The position numbers and the translations under genes were made by a program. The notes beneath the pieces were generated by a model. That model was not told the DNA's origin. It made no database searches and worked only from the letters and a program-made list of their open reading frames with translations. A stretch of 64,000 nucleotides of DNA from Plecoglossus altivelis (lineage: Eukaryota > Chordata > Actinopteri > Osmeriformes > Plecoglossidae). Of this stretch, positions 36,236 through 48,100 are shown one piece after another (the stretch's first letter is position 1; the number at the start of each line of letters is the position of its first letter). The stretch is taken from positions 4,974,538-5,038,537 of the forward strand of contig BROE01000014.1 in NCBI GenBank assembly GCA_036571765.1, written 5' to 3'.

Positions 36236-39200
36236 CTACAAAAAAAAACAGGAAAAAATGGAGGGAAGTTAATATCGTTCACCCCCTCCAGCAGATGCAG
36301 AAAACGATTTCATCCATCCGTCTCATTGTGTCAACTAAGATGAAGCGGTTACGTGGTGGCCAAAAATAGCTGAACGGTTTGCTTTCGGTCGCAAACATCT
36401 AGTGTTCCCTGCCTGCAGTGGTCTGCACTCAGGTGTTTACTGACGGAGGAAGTGACATCAAGGGCAGAGCTTGTGAGGGCTGGGAGGCAGGGCCTGGCCG
36501 GGTCTCCATGACACCGGTGATTACTGACCCCTGGGTGTCAGACTGCCACAGCGTCTCAGCGAGAAGCCGTATCGCTGACCACGGTGCAGCAGTGTCAGCT
36601 ATCCATGTTGGTGTGGCAGACAATACAGAAAGCCCTGGTCTCTCTGCGCAAAAGGTCACAGCAGCCAGTGGTCACTACCACAGGGCTTTGCTTGTTCAGT
36701 GGTTCCACTCGATAGGCATCTGCAAGAACGCAAATCCTCCCTTTAAAACGTAGGACAGTGTTTTTCTTCCAGCACGCTAGACAGAATGTAAACTGTGAGG
36801 CTTTCCACTCTGGGTTGCCCTCTCTCACCGCTACCTCTCCCTCTCTGCCCAACAGTTGTTGACATGTACGGCGCAAATCATTACATTTTCCATGGTGTCA
36901 CCCTTCATAAAGACTTCATAAAAGATCGATGAGCAGGGTTCAAGGGATCAGAACCCATGGGTTAGGGAGTGAGGGGGTTCACCCTGTGAGATCCCACTTG
37001 ATGGGGATGGCTATTTCCAGAGTGGAAAAAGTCCTGGGGTGTTGGTGGGTCATACAGGCAGCTAGGTGCTCACCGTACCTCTGACCAGTCCCTCCAGGCA
37101 GCTAGGTGCTCACCGTGCCTCTGACCGGCTCCTACAAACAGCTAGGTGCTCACCATGCCTCTGACCGGTCCCTCCAGGCAGCTAGGTGCTCACCGTGCCT
37201 CTGACAGGTCCCTCCAGGCAGCTAGGTGCTCACCGTACCTCTGACCGGTCCCTACAAACAGCTAGGTGCTCACTGTGCCTCTGACCAGTCCCTCCAGGCA
37301 GCTAGGTGCTCACCGTACCTCTGACCGGTCCCTACAAACAGCTAGGTGCTCACCGTGCCTCTGACCGGTCCCTACAAACAGCTAGGTGCTCACCGTGCCT
37401 CTGACCGGTCCCTTCACCGTCAAGGTCAATGGCCTCCAGCCTCAACCGGGCCACATTAGAAACGCTCATTCTTTTGGAGAAATGTTGTGGTTCACAAAAG
37501 AATTGATACTCCAATATAGTGTGTATGGCCGAGTCTGAAATTTTGAGGGATAGGGGACTATGAACTGTATAAGCAACAGGCTACACACAAAAGTGTCTCT
37601 TTTCTAGCCAATATTTGAATAACTAAAATATTTTAGTCGAGTCCAGGCCACACATGAAAGCATGAATAAGTTCATACATGATTTGCATGCGGTTTTTTCT
37701 GAAAAGTACAGACTATTTCCTCTGGCATCGTCAAAACATTCATATATTGCGTTAAGTTAACCAGAGCTGTTTTCCTTCTAGGCTGTACTTCTGCTGCTAA
37801 GTCTTCTGGAAAGGGCCTGGACAGGGTCCTTCTGTCAGAGAGTGATGAGGGCTGCCACCTCCAGCCCCTCCCTCCCTCCCTATCCCTAGGCTCCCCAGGG
37901 CCCTCATCCTTCACCTGGTCTGTTTCACCACAACAAAGCCTCCGAGAGGAACAAAGTTTAGACCACTCCGTCTCAGAGCAGGGAAAACGGACAAGAAGTA
38001 ATGACCGTAGCGAATTTTGCCGCTATCGATCCGAGACACAAGGATGTGTGGCGTCCACAGCATGACTTTTCAAAGTCAACAAAAAATTCACTTTGTGTTT
38101 TTCAGTGAGGGACACATTTTCAGGAACCATCACTGGATAGTTCTTTGTAGATTAAGGTTGGATTTTCACTGCTACTCACTCCTTCCGATACAATCCCAGA
38201 TCCGAGCAACCTCCACTAGTAAAAAAAAAAAAAGACTCAAGCCTTCAAAAAAAATCTGAACAAATCAACTTCTTAGTGGACTCTCCTGTTGTCATCGCTT
38301 GGATACATCCTCAATATCACAGGAACACAATATAGTGCTTATTTTTACATAGTTTCCTTTCACCAAGACATACATAAAATCAGCACGTCCAGTAGGAAAT
38401 TCAAACCATAAGACATATAAAACACTAAAACACGAGCTTCATATAAGCCAGGGTGAATGTTCCAAACGCTCAAGTCTGTTAACCCAACCTGCTCAACGCC
38501 CTTTCCTTCAATGGGCCACTTGGCTCTCATTTGACATCCATGTTTTAGTTTAGCAGAGGAAATTTGGTTACACTTTACATTAACTAGGTCCCGATGTGAG
38601 GGAGGGGAAGGATTAGGGTCCGGAGATCGGTTTCAAGAGGAACCAGGGAAGGAACTCTCCAGGTAGACCGCATATTAAAATTCAAACAGCATGGTGGGGA
38701 AACCGGGGTTTGGGGACGGGGGCGGCCAGGGTTACGACAAGCACAAACTTGCGTTGGAACTCGAATCCCTGGCTCCCCAGGCCTTCAACAGCGCAGGTTC
38801 AAGGTAGGATCACAGCAAGCCCCGAGGCAAGAAATACTGAGCGCTCCCACAATGCATCATGAGCCGTGAACCCCAGCACACGCAGGCCTACACACACAGG
38901 ACAAAGAGGCCCAGCAGAAACAAGTCAGACAACCCTCAATCAGTGTCAGTCGTCACGTCAGGCTTAGTGTGTCAACTCGCATCGGCCACAAAGATATACA
39001 ACCCGCTCGAGCTTCACTAAGACTGACAGTTCTCTTCGTAACCCACAGCTGAGCTTACCAGAGCACTGTAAAGATAATGCACCATCAACACAAGCAATTA
39101 GCATCGGGTCAAATATAACTGTCAAATCAGATAGCTTATAACTGTGAAAAGGGGTTTTAGTCATATTTGTGTTCCACAACTATTTAAGAAATGCGTTGTT

Positions 39201-40726
39201 TAATATTGAGAAGAACATTCAAGTTGTAATAGTTATAACAACTCCTCCAACAATACAGTTCAATATATCTTTTTCATTGGGATGGTCAAGGTCATCTGAG
39301 TAATTTAATAAGCACATTAAAAAATCAATTAGTCTGATTAAATTAATTTGTTTAAGAAGTTTTCCTCTATAGTCATGAAATACATAATAAATGCATGCCT
39401 GCATAACCACAGTCATACTATAAGAAAGAGAAGAGACAAACATTTTAACTGATATGAAATGATCTCTAACGACCATCTTAAAGACAAGAAATAATTTGGG
39501 AAGGATTTCAAGTTACATCTCATGATGAAACATAATACATTAGAAATCTGTGGAAAATTGTGTTTCAATTCTAGCGGTAAAATAATAATTAGTTATTCTG
39601 CATCTTTTTAAAAGTTTGATCGTAGTATTGTCTCTTTAATTTACAGCAGTTTATGGATTCTGTATTCTTTCAATCTCCCAAAGCAGTCATGACAACCAAT
39701 GACTCCAATTAGGCTATTATACATTTTATACTTATCCTAAACCTCATGGAAGCTTTGTCAAATTATCACTCACTATGCGGTATTAAGCGAATAGTTTATT
39801 GGTTTAAAACAAATGGTTACCGTAATGTAAACACATAGACAATAATATTAAAGCATCTTTTTCAATCCGCGGGCACAAGTGTGCCTCGTCAGCACAAACC
39901 ACTAAAACCTTCAATATCTCGTCGGTTAATCAAATACCGACTGGCCTGCAGAATGACGTAATGTTTTTTCTCAATTTAAAACGAAAAATGAAATGAATAC
40001 TTAAGCAGTATGAAGCGACTAATTATATATATATATTTTTAAATGATAAAGTACCCTAACCCTATATCGTTCTTTATATGACGGTAAACGAATCCCGTAG
40101 CTCACCGAAAAGACGCAGAAGTCTAGACAGCGTCTACAGTAACAGATGGGACAGGAGGAGAATTGGACAAAAATGAAATTTTGTTCGTGATAATATATAT
40201 ATATAATTATGGCAGTCTAGAACATGTGAATTGTGAAGTCACCAACTAAGAGTATAACTACGACGGTTAAAGGATTTACTTTCTTATTTGTACATAGAAC
40301 GGTGAACTGTCATTTGTATTCTATGTGTAACAGTAACAACCCGGTGTGTTACTGTTACTTAGCGGGAGCAGCCTGCTTGACAGAGTAAGAGCATCGAGCT
40401 ACACTTGCCTCTCCGCTGTGAACTTCAACAACAGTCAACAGCGTGGACTACGCGCGCGTCCAAATACAAGGCTGTTTTCAAGATGATGAGATGGAAAGCA
40501 ATGCATAACAAGCTATCATTGAAGGGAATTACTACACAATGTCTTCAAACCAAAGTATGCACAACGCTTAAAATACGAAGACTGATTACATCTATTTAAA
40601 TGCAAAATAACTTGCCACTGTAGTAGTCAAATCAACATCAGCTAACAACTAACGGTTTCTACTAGTCTGACAGTACATCCCCGCAATTTCAAGATAAACT
40701 ATGATAGTTGAATAACTTTAACTTAC
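36236..40726. other. putative creb5 first intron
   Basis: About 4.5 kb. It holds a nine-copy 40-bp minisatellite at 37,061-37,412; the remainder is AT-rich unique DNA with short AT runs near 40,025 and 40,195. No coding exon with an in-frame upstream ATG could be identified. Confidence 0.5.
37061..37412. repeat. 40-bp minisatellite, nine copies, two subtypes
   Basis: GCTAGGTGCT occurs at exactly 40-base steps from 37,061 to 37,381. The linker before each copy is CCTCCAGGCA (copies 2, 4, 5, 7) or CCTACAAACA (copies 3, 6, 8, 9); copy 1 has CATACAGGCA. Confidence 0.97.
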
Positions 40727-40832
40727 CAAACAAGTGTATAAAATGTGCAGCAGCCTCTCTGAAGGAACCACGTTGGACTGAGAAAAGATTACAATACATT
40801 CTATTTAGAGAAGCATTACCTCACCCCTAAGG
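40727..40832 (-). other. creb5: candidate 5' non-coding first exon of creb5
   Basis: On the minus strand a perfect donor TTTG|GTAAGT ends at 40727, downstream of a CRE/E-box and a GC box. There is no ATG in the roughly 70 bases before the donor, so it would be 5' UTR spliced to the exon at 36235. The upstream boundary (transcription start) cannot be seen; the coordinate given is the edge of the CRE. Confidence 0.35.
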
Positions 40833-40890
40833 TGACGTCACGTGGGATTCCTGAACTTCTAAATCATTGCGGTCCGGTTGGAGGCGGGGC
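40833..40890. promoter_or_regulatory. composite CRE/E-box with nearby GC box, putative creb5 promoter
   Basis: TGACGTCA, the perfect palindromic CRE, lies at 40833-40840 and overlaps CACGTG (E-box) at 40839-40844. GAGGCGGGGC, an Sp1-type GC box, is at 40881-40890. They lie just upstream, in minus orientation, of the candidate 5' exon of creb5, whose product binds CREs. Promoter activity and autoregulation are inferred. Confidence 0.45.
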
Positions 40891-41364
40891 AAGCGAGGAG
40901 GAGTTAGCAACAGTAGGGCCTACGGAGTGCTGGACTCATGGTGGGTGCGGTGCGGCGCAAATCTTCAGCTATCGAACTGATACTTGGGACCGTAAGATGC
41001 ATTTTGCAAAATGCAAGATTTTCTCCGAGGTAGAGCAAGTAACATTTAAATGCAACTTCAAAGCATTTAAATCTAAGTACAGAGCAGTGATCTGTTTGGA
41101 TATACTGGCAATATGGCTATGCTGTTTTAAGGGCTCGTAATTACAAAGTACTTTTAAAAACTATTAGACTGTCAGTCGCTAACTTTGTTAAATAGGCCTA
41201 TGTCATATTTACTGACATTACATGGTTTACCTCACTTATTGAGTTTTCTGAAGAATGGAAAATAAGTCACCAAAAATATTATATAAAACTATGATATCGT
41301 AAATCACTGTAACGAATAACATCAATAACCCTGACCCTAATAAAAAACGTGTCCATAAGAGCAT

Positions 41365-41525
41365 CTTCAAAACAGGTATTCCCAAACATGTCCCTTGATC
41401 CTCCAGTTGTAACTGGAGTTCCATCTATGAACCAAGTTACTGCATGTGAGAATACAGTGCTCTAGGTTAAAACTGGAGCAAAAACCCACCAAGACAGTAT
41501 ACTTTGGGAAAAGGATCGGACCACC
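41365..41525. mobile_element. degenerate interspersed repeat with local palindrome
   Basis: CTCCAGTTGTAACTGGAG (8-bp arms) at 41,401-41,418 and GGTTAAAACTGGAGCAAAAA at about 41,465 resemble wording of a common fish repeat. Its ends cannot be defined. Confidence 0.3.
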
Positions 41526-42689
41526 CTACTCTACACAGATCCCAGAGCTGCCATTGTCTAGTGCCTTCTCAATAATGAAGAATCAATCTACCTTGAGTAA
41601 ATAAATAATCAGTGGCGTTATACAGACATCTAAGTGTTGGATTTAAGAGATGCTGTTACAGGGACGAAGAAGTGAGATATTTGTCCTGGCGTAATTGCCA
41701 GGTAGAGGTAATTTGATGCAAGTGAAATTAAAGGACAGACAGAACATCACTGCACTCCATCAACCAAACAACTCCTTGCACTTCAACACAGCCTTCCTGC
41801 TGCACCACAAGATGTTTACGTCTGAGAGACTTTTATGCACGCATTAAAATGATTGACAAAGTACTGTACGTTGGTAGATAGGCACATGCAGTTATGAAAG
41901 GCTTGTCACTTGGATGATTACTGTACATCACTCACTGTCCCCTGCTTCTGACTTTGAGGAGGGCCACAGTGTTCTCTAATGATATTGTTACATTTACAGA
42001 GCAATGCATCATCTCCAGGCTGGTGTCGCGCAATGATGACTAAGTGACAATGTTTGCTGAAAACATTTGTATTAAATCTGCATCTAGTTTGTTATCGTTT
42101 GAGTTGAAGCTGACGGGATGGGTGCCCTCCAGGAAAAAGGGTTGCATTCCAGTTGTAGAGATCCCATACCTTAGTAAAACTAGTGGCAAACTCCAACTTT
42201 TAAAAAAAACCCACATCCATAGAGGACAAAGAAAGCCTGTCTCAAAAGATATCTTTTATGGAGCATCTGACAGCTTGACAGTTCATGAAGTACATTGACA
42301 TGTTGACTGTCAGCAACGAGAGTCCCCAGAACACAACCCTCTTTGTCAACTCAATATCCAAGAATTGTAAAGGAACATGATGCAAACGAAACTAGGTCTT
42401 ACGCCATACCCAATATTAATGAAGTCTGTTATTGCACATCAGTGGCTCCTAGAGTGGTACTGAGAGGGGCAATCCTGGTGGTCCGCTGGGCCTCAGTGTG
42501 ACCCGTTAGTGGTGTCTGGGTGTGATTTCTGGGTCCACAGGCACCAGACATGAAGCCTAGCTCAGGCTCAGGGATTAATGACTGTCTCCTCCACACCATG
42601 AGAGATGTTTACCGCCTGCCCAGCCAGTCGCACTAAGAGCTCTGTCACTGGAACGGTAACACAGCCTGGAAAGCAGCCATAACTCAGAG

Positions 42690-42830
42690 GCTCTCCGCCT
42701 CTATCTTTTAACCTGAGCTTTAATCAACGTTTATGACATCCTTTTGTCCCTTTATTGCCAATATATTTCTCAACCAATCCAAATATTATGTTCCTGGAGA
42801 ACTGGACTATTAATTGTAAAGGAGCCGGTA
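42690..42830. promoter_or_regulatory. candidate regulatory block between creb5 and jazf1
   Basis: CTTTAATCAACGTTTATGAC, TTTATTGCCAATATAT, CAACCAATCC and CTATTAATTG follow closely, giving HOX/NF-Y-like words. Intergenic. Inference only. Confidence 0.22.
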
Positions 42831-45055
42831 GAGTTTGGGGGTCAGTGGTCCCCACTAAAAGAGATCTATCTTTAGTGTAGCAGATGTTTTATTCTTGTGC
42901 TCTCTTTTTTGTGTCTTTGTACAAAAGGATCACCTTGGAGAGATGTTTATTATGCACGGCCAATGAGACCAGGTTCCTCTCTGTTATATCTTGTATGGAA
43001 TGTTACTGTCTCTCTGTGTTTAGCACTTGCCGTACCTTCAGCAGGGCTGTGCCTGCAGGGGTGGAAATGTTGAGACATCGGGTTTTATGCAACACCACAT
43101 ACCCCTTGTCCTGTATCAGGACTCATAATGTCTATGAGAGCCCGAAGGCACATCAATTGGAATCCTCATCCATTGTTAGTTTGGCTTATCTGTTCTCAGA
43201 GACTGTTCTGTTCTATAAAGGAATTCCTAGGATGGGATTCATTAAGTAAGTAATTTCAAGATATCACCAAATATCAGATGTGCTTATGTGTGTGAGTGAG
43301 ATGGGGGGAGGGTTGGTGGTGCTGGGGTACCGCTTAAGAACTACAATATGATGTCAACATTGAGAGTCTTCGGGGAAGCCTTATGGGTAATGAACGGGTA
43401 ATGGTATCCAGGTACTCACATCGTGATGTCATTAGCACGTTGCAATGGTTTGTTTTTGCTTGCAGTTTCAAGAGATCCAATTTCACGGGAGGACACATTG
43501 AAATTACTCCCTGAACTGCACAGTCAATATTTAAACTTGGTCTATAAACTCTGAATGGCTCCTCTGCTTTGCTAACATGCCATATTACAATTGATAAATA
43601 AACAAAGTAAGGATTTGGAATTAAAACAAATAGTTAAATCCCAAGAGAGATGGGGGTAGAGGGGTTCGGAATGGCAGGATGGAATTAAGGTTCTTTTTAT
43701 CAGAAGGCTCTGTCCAGCCCAGACATGTTGGTTTTCTTGAGTACGGTAGATAGATTAGTTGGGCAATGTCAACTGAAGGACTATGGTTCAGTAAATAACA
43801 TGGAAGTCTTTGAAATGTGATTCTCTACACTGTGCATGGGTTGCCCGAAAGGACTACTAAATCTGAGGTTCTGAAAATCACACATACAACTATTACCTCA
43901 TCTTGTTTTATGGGCTATTATGAATTGAAGAGTAGTGATTAGTAGCAGCTTTACTCATCAAGAAACGGCCATCAATAAATGGCTATGGATAGGCAGCGGC
44001 AGCTTTTCAAATGAAAGCCCTGGACTCTCTCAAACAGGGGTTCAGTGTGATGTCATGCTTACTCTGTTATACACCAAACCGCTCCCCAGTAGGCCTACCC
44101 CTGGAAAAATACAGTTTACCAGTGCTGGGTTCCCTGACCTGACACTGGGCTGGGCCCATGGAGGAGTCAGACATCTCACACCAGCGGGCATAGAACCAAA
44201 GAACACCTTTACAAGTGCCAACAGTCATGGAGACTTGGCTTTACCCTTTCTCCCCCTCTCAACATAATGCGGACTGGTGGACATCGATATATTTGGGGAA
44301 GAAATGTCATTCTTAATTTTGACACAACGTTATGAATACAAGGCAGAATTATGCTTTCACTGTTTTCTGAAGTCGAGAAGGGTACACTTACGTTTCGTTA
44401 CACGATGTAGGATACATTTTAAGATCTGATCATTCAAATCCGTTACACTATGTCAGTTTGATGCTCTCTGTGATAATAACTATTTCGTATTTTTTTTAAC
44501 ACAATATTTGGACGAACAGGTGAAAATGTGTCACAGAGCCGTGGGTTCACTTCTTTTTTGGGCATACAGTGCCACACAGTGGCTGCAGGTAATATAAAGT
44601 GGTCGTAACTAAATGAAAAACGATTTTCCACTGATTATTCTCTCACTGATACAACTTATCGAGTTAAACCAAGTCACCAATAAAAATGACTTGTATAGAC
44701 CTACTTTAAGTAGGCCTATACAATACGTGATTGTTTTACAATGAACGAATCGAGAATCAACATAAACACGGCGATAAACATTCAGACTTCGGTTTATTCC
44801 CTAGTTCCTACATGTCTATAAACAGATGCCGTTTTATCATAATGTACACTAACTGCTGTCTACTTTAAGTTCTACAGGTAACAGGCCTACGAACGATTAC
44901 AGTTGCGCAAATACTTGGTCCCTCCTCTCCTCCGTCCTGCCTTGCAGAGTGTGCGGTTCCAGCTGCTGCCGCCGCTGTCTGCCTGCCTGCATTCTAGAGT
45001 CTGAACTGGCTTCTCTCTTCGCCGCCGCTCCCGCATATTCAATGCAGCAGAGACC

Positions 45056-45170
45056 ATGACAGGCATCGCCGCTGCCTCCTTCTTCTCCAATATTTGCAGG
45101 TTCGGGGGCTGCGGACTTCACTTTGAATCCCTATCCGAACTTATCGTACACATTGAAGATAACCACATTG
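45056..45170 (+). CDS. jazf1: jazf1 exon 1: start and zinc finger 1
   Basis: The ATG in context AGACCATGA opens MTGIAAASFFSNICRFGGCG and then LHFESLSELIVHIEDNHI, ending G|GTAAGC so that Asp is split. Human starts MTGIAAASFFSNTCRFGGCG, which fixes the start. The finger has Cys14 and Cys19 with the His pair near residues 32-37. A minus-strand ORF over the same bases is a shadow. Confidence 0.96.
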
Positions 45171-48100
45171 GTAAGCACCGTCGAACAGAAACAATCACTG
45201 CCGCACACATACGCAATGGCTAGGGTTAGCCCGAAGCAGGGTAAAGTGGCTAGGTTAGCCGTCTACCAGCTACTTCCTGCGTCCTGGACAGCGCTGTTGC
45301 TAGGTGTGGTATCGATGGGACCTCTGCCTGTTTATTCGGTTTAGTTACGAGTGAATCTTGTAAAAGTACATATTTTATATATATATGCAAGTTGCATATA
45401 TGGATGCAGCGATTTAGGCATAATTACTAATGCATTTAGCCTTTTACGCACGTAGCTGTCTCGAGCTTATGCTCGTTCAAACCATTGACTGCAATTCAGC
45501 GCTAGGCCGTGGAAGCTACGCTGTGAGCGCTCGCTGAGTAGCGGAACTAGTACAGGCGAAGAAAACTCGATTTAGCAAACAGAATTAGAGTTGTAAACCG
45601 GTAGAAAATACGAGTTTTACACTACTTATCATGAAAACATCAACGAGTGGTTGAGGATTATATATTTGGAACCTCTTACAAATGTTAAACCACTCCCCCC
45701 TGTTGAATGCAGTTCTGACTCAATTAGAATCAGATGCATCATATCCCATGGAATTCATTTGACTCCTATTATAGACATAGTACTGTATAATACTTGTCCA
45801 CAACTATATACGCCTCATCTATTATTCATCACATATGACCCACTATGTGAGCCATTATATATTGAGACCCTAATCCAAAATTGACTCCGGAACAAAACTA
45901 CTATTTTAAGGAACAGTAAAGTGCGATATGCTGTCTGAATCTGCCTCATTGTGTTTAGCAATAACACTGTGTAAAATATGATCATGACATATTTCTTTCG
46001 TTGAAGGAAAAAAAATATGTCTGTCAGAAAATTGCCTTGGGAATTTATGTTGAGTTTCACAGCCATATCGTCTCCTAGAATGGTGCAGTGATATTCAACC
46101 CTGGTCCTCAGGGCCAACTGTCCTGATTGTTTTAGATGTTTCCCTCTACCAACACACATGATTCAAATCAATGGTCGTTATCAGGCTTCTGCAGAGCATG
46201 TTGCACCAGACCTACATGTGAATGTGGATGACCTCGCGTCTTCAATTTAATATTTATACATCTGGATATGGGTCACAAAACCCCTCCTTCTAGCACAGCA
46301 GGATTGACAATGATGTCCCTGCAGAGAAGGGCGTGATAAGGTCAGATAACCTTCTCACCTCCCCCCATTGGTTTGAGGTGTCCTGTGCCCATAGGGCTAA
46401 AGGTGCCCCACAACAGTTTGTGTGCAGAATAAGAAATTAGATTAGGCCTCCCAGGTCAGTGACTGCCGTGAAAACACGACCTCTCCTGAAGGAATTGTGG
46501 TCTTGTCCTCTTACCATAGTCTTATCTTCTCTGCAACATATAGACACGACCTCAGCCCCCAACCCACGAGGAATCAATCATGTCCCTTGTGTGAACCCTT
46601 AGCTCCTGGAACTCGTGTGGCAGCAAAGTCCAGATAAAACCCTGTCATTGGCTGGAATGCAGGGATCATGATTCACGATTGGTGCATACTGAACAAACTG
46701 ATAAGTCACCCTTGTGGTTACCATGGGGATGCGTAGGCCTGCTTTGGTGGTGCCATGGCTAAACCCTTTGAGTGGATGACGGTGTTGTCTTGCATGGCAA
46801 CAGCTCACTTACTGCCTTATCGTGGTGGAATTGTTCATTGGTTTCGCGCAGCAGTGCTTTTCTCACTCGCGGCTTGACATCCACACCACAACGTTTTGGT
46901 TGCGGTAACTGCTGTTAAATAGCTGCCTGCGGGGGGTCGGGTACTGAGAGATCCACCTGCTCTGAAGACTACAGCTGATAGTAACCCCCCTCCCCCACGT
47001 CTACCTCCACCCAATTACACCACTCTGCTGCTTATCTTGTTCAGCTGAAGATCTTTCAGAGCGTGGCATCAAGCGCTAAATGTTGGAGTGATGATGGAAT
47101 CCATCTGGAATGCAGGAGTATTCGAGTCTTTCCCTTAAGGTAGGACTGAACAACCCTAACCTGACGTCATTATCTTGCATGTGCTTGTAGAGGGAAAGGG
47201 AGGGGATATCTAATTTTACCTGCCTACAATGCTGTCCCTGTTGCTGTAGACCCAGACTGGGAGTAGGGGGTCAGTTGTCATGGTTCCCTCTTCTCTCTCA
47301 TCAACTGTAAATCTAGAGCCATTGGAGCTCCTCATCTTTAACATGTAGAATCACGCTTCTATGCCACTGTACAAATGCATTCAAAGTTTGAGCTGCTGCG
47401 ACCCTGATAGTAACAGCGTTTAGTTACTTCTTCATTTCTTACGCGGCACAGTCAAGGCCTTGTTTCAGGGACAGATCTCGCAGAGACATGCCTTTGCCCA
47501 TGGTCTAGGGAGAGTCCCACTGTGTCTGTGTCTGTCTGTCTGTCTGTCTGCATGTGTGTCCAGCCGTGTGTCCAGTCAGGGGAGGGGGATCGAGAGAGTT
47601 GGGGCTCGCACTGATGTAACCGACAGAGGGAGCTGTCGCCTACCCCAAGATGTTGTCTAGCTGACTTTGGTGTCAGGGTGTCAGGGTTTTGGACAAAGGT
47701 ACACCTGCTACTGAACAGGTACCATGTGATCCCACTGCAGATAACATGAGAATTAATCAGAATATGAGAGTTGTGAGTATTACGAGAATGTTTATGCGGT
47801 TTGCAAAGGCAAACCGTTAGCTTGGAGATGTTTGTCGCTGAAGGAGATTTTGTTGCTTTTGAAATTCCATGGGATTAGAGCTGGACTTTTAAATACGACC
47901 TCTCACCTTAAAGGTTGAGAAAAATATCCTGTTACACTGTTGGCTGATAAGCAGTGCAACTAACGAACGTGGTCATGGAGGTCAGATAGTTAAATATTCT
48001 GTGACGCAGAATGCAACTACTGTCACCTGCATTGTTAAAACCACTTAAGTTGTTCAGTATGTGAGGAACACATCGTAGATCCACTGGGAAGGTTGACCCA

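Larger units (their letters stand above)
40891..45055. other. creb5-jazf1 head-to-head intergenic region
   Basis: About 4.2 kb between the candidate creb5 promoter and the jazf1 start. It contains a degenerate interspersed repeat (41,365-41,525), a motif-rich block (42,690-42,830) and otherwise unique AT-rich DNA. jazf1 5' UTR and promoter should lie in roughly the last 200 bases, which are GC-richer. Confidence 0.5.

Noticed and set aside
37061..37412. Regularly spaced repeats resembling a CRISPR array
   Set aside because: The units are contiguous 40-bp tandem copies without unique spacers, in vertebrate intron DNA.
44887..45121. Minus ORFs over the jazf1 start
   Set aside because: They overlap jazf1 exon 1 and show no similarity to known proteins.
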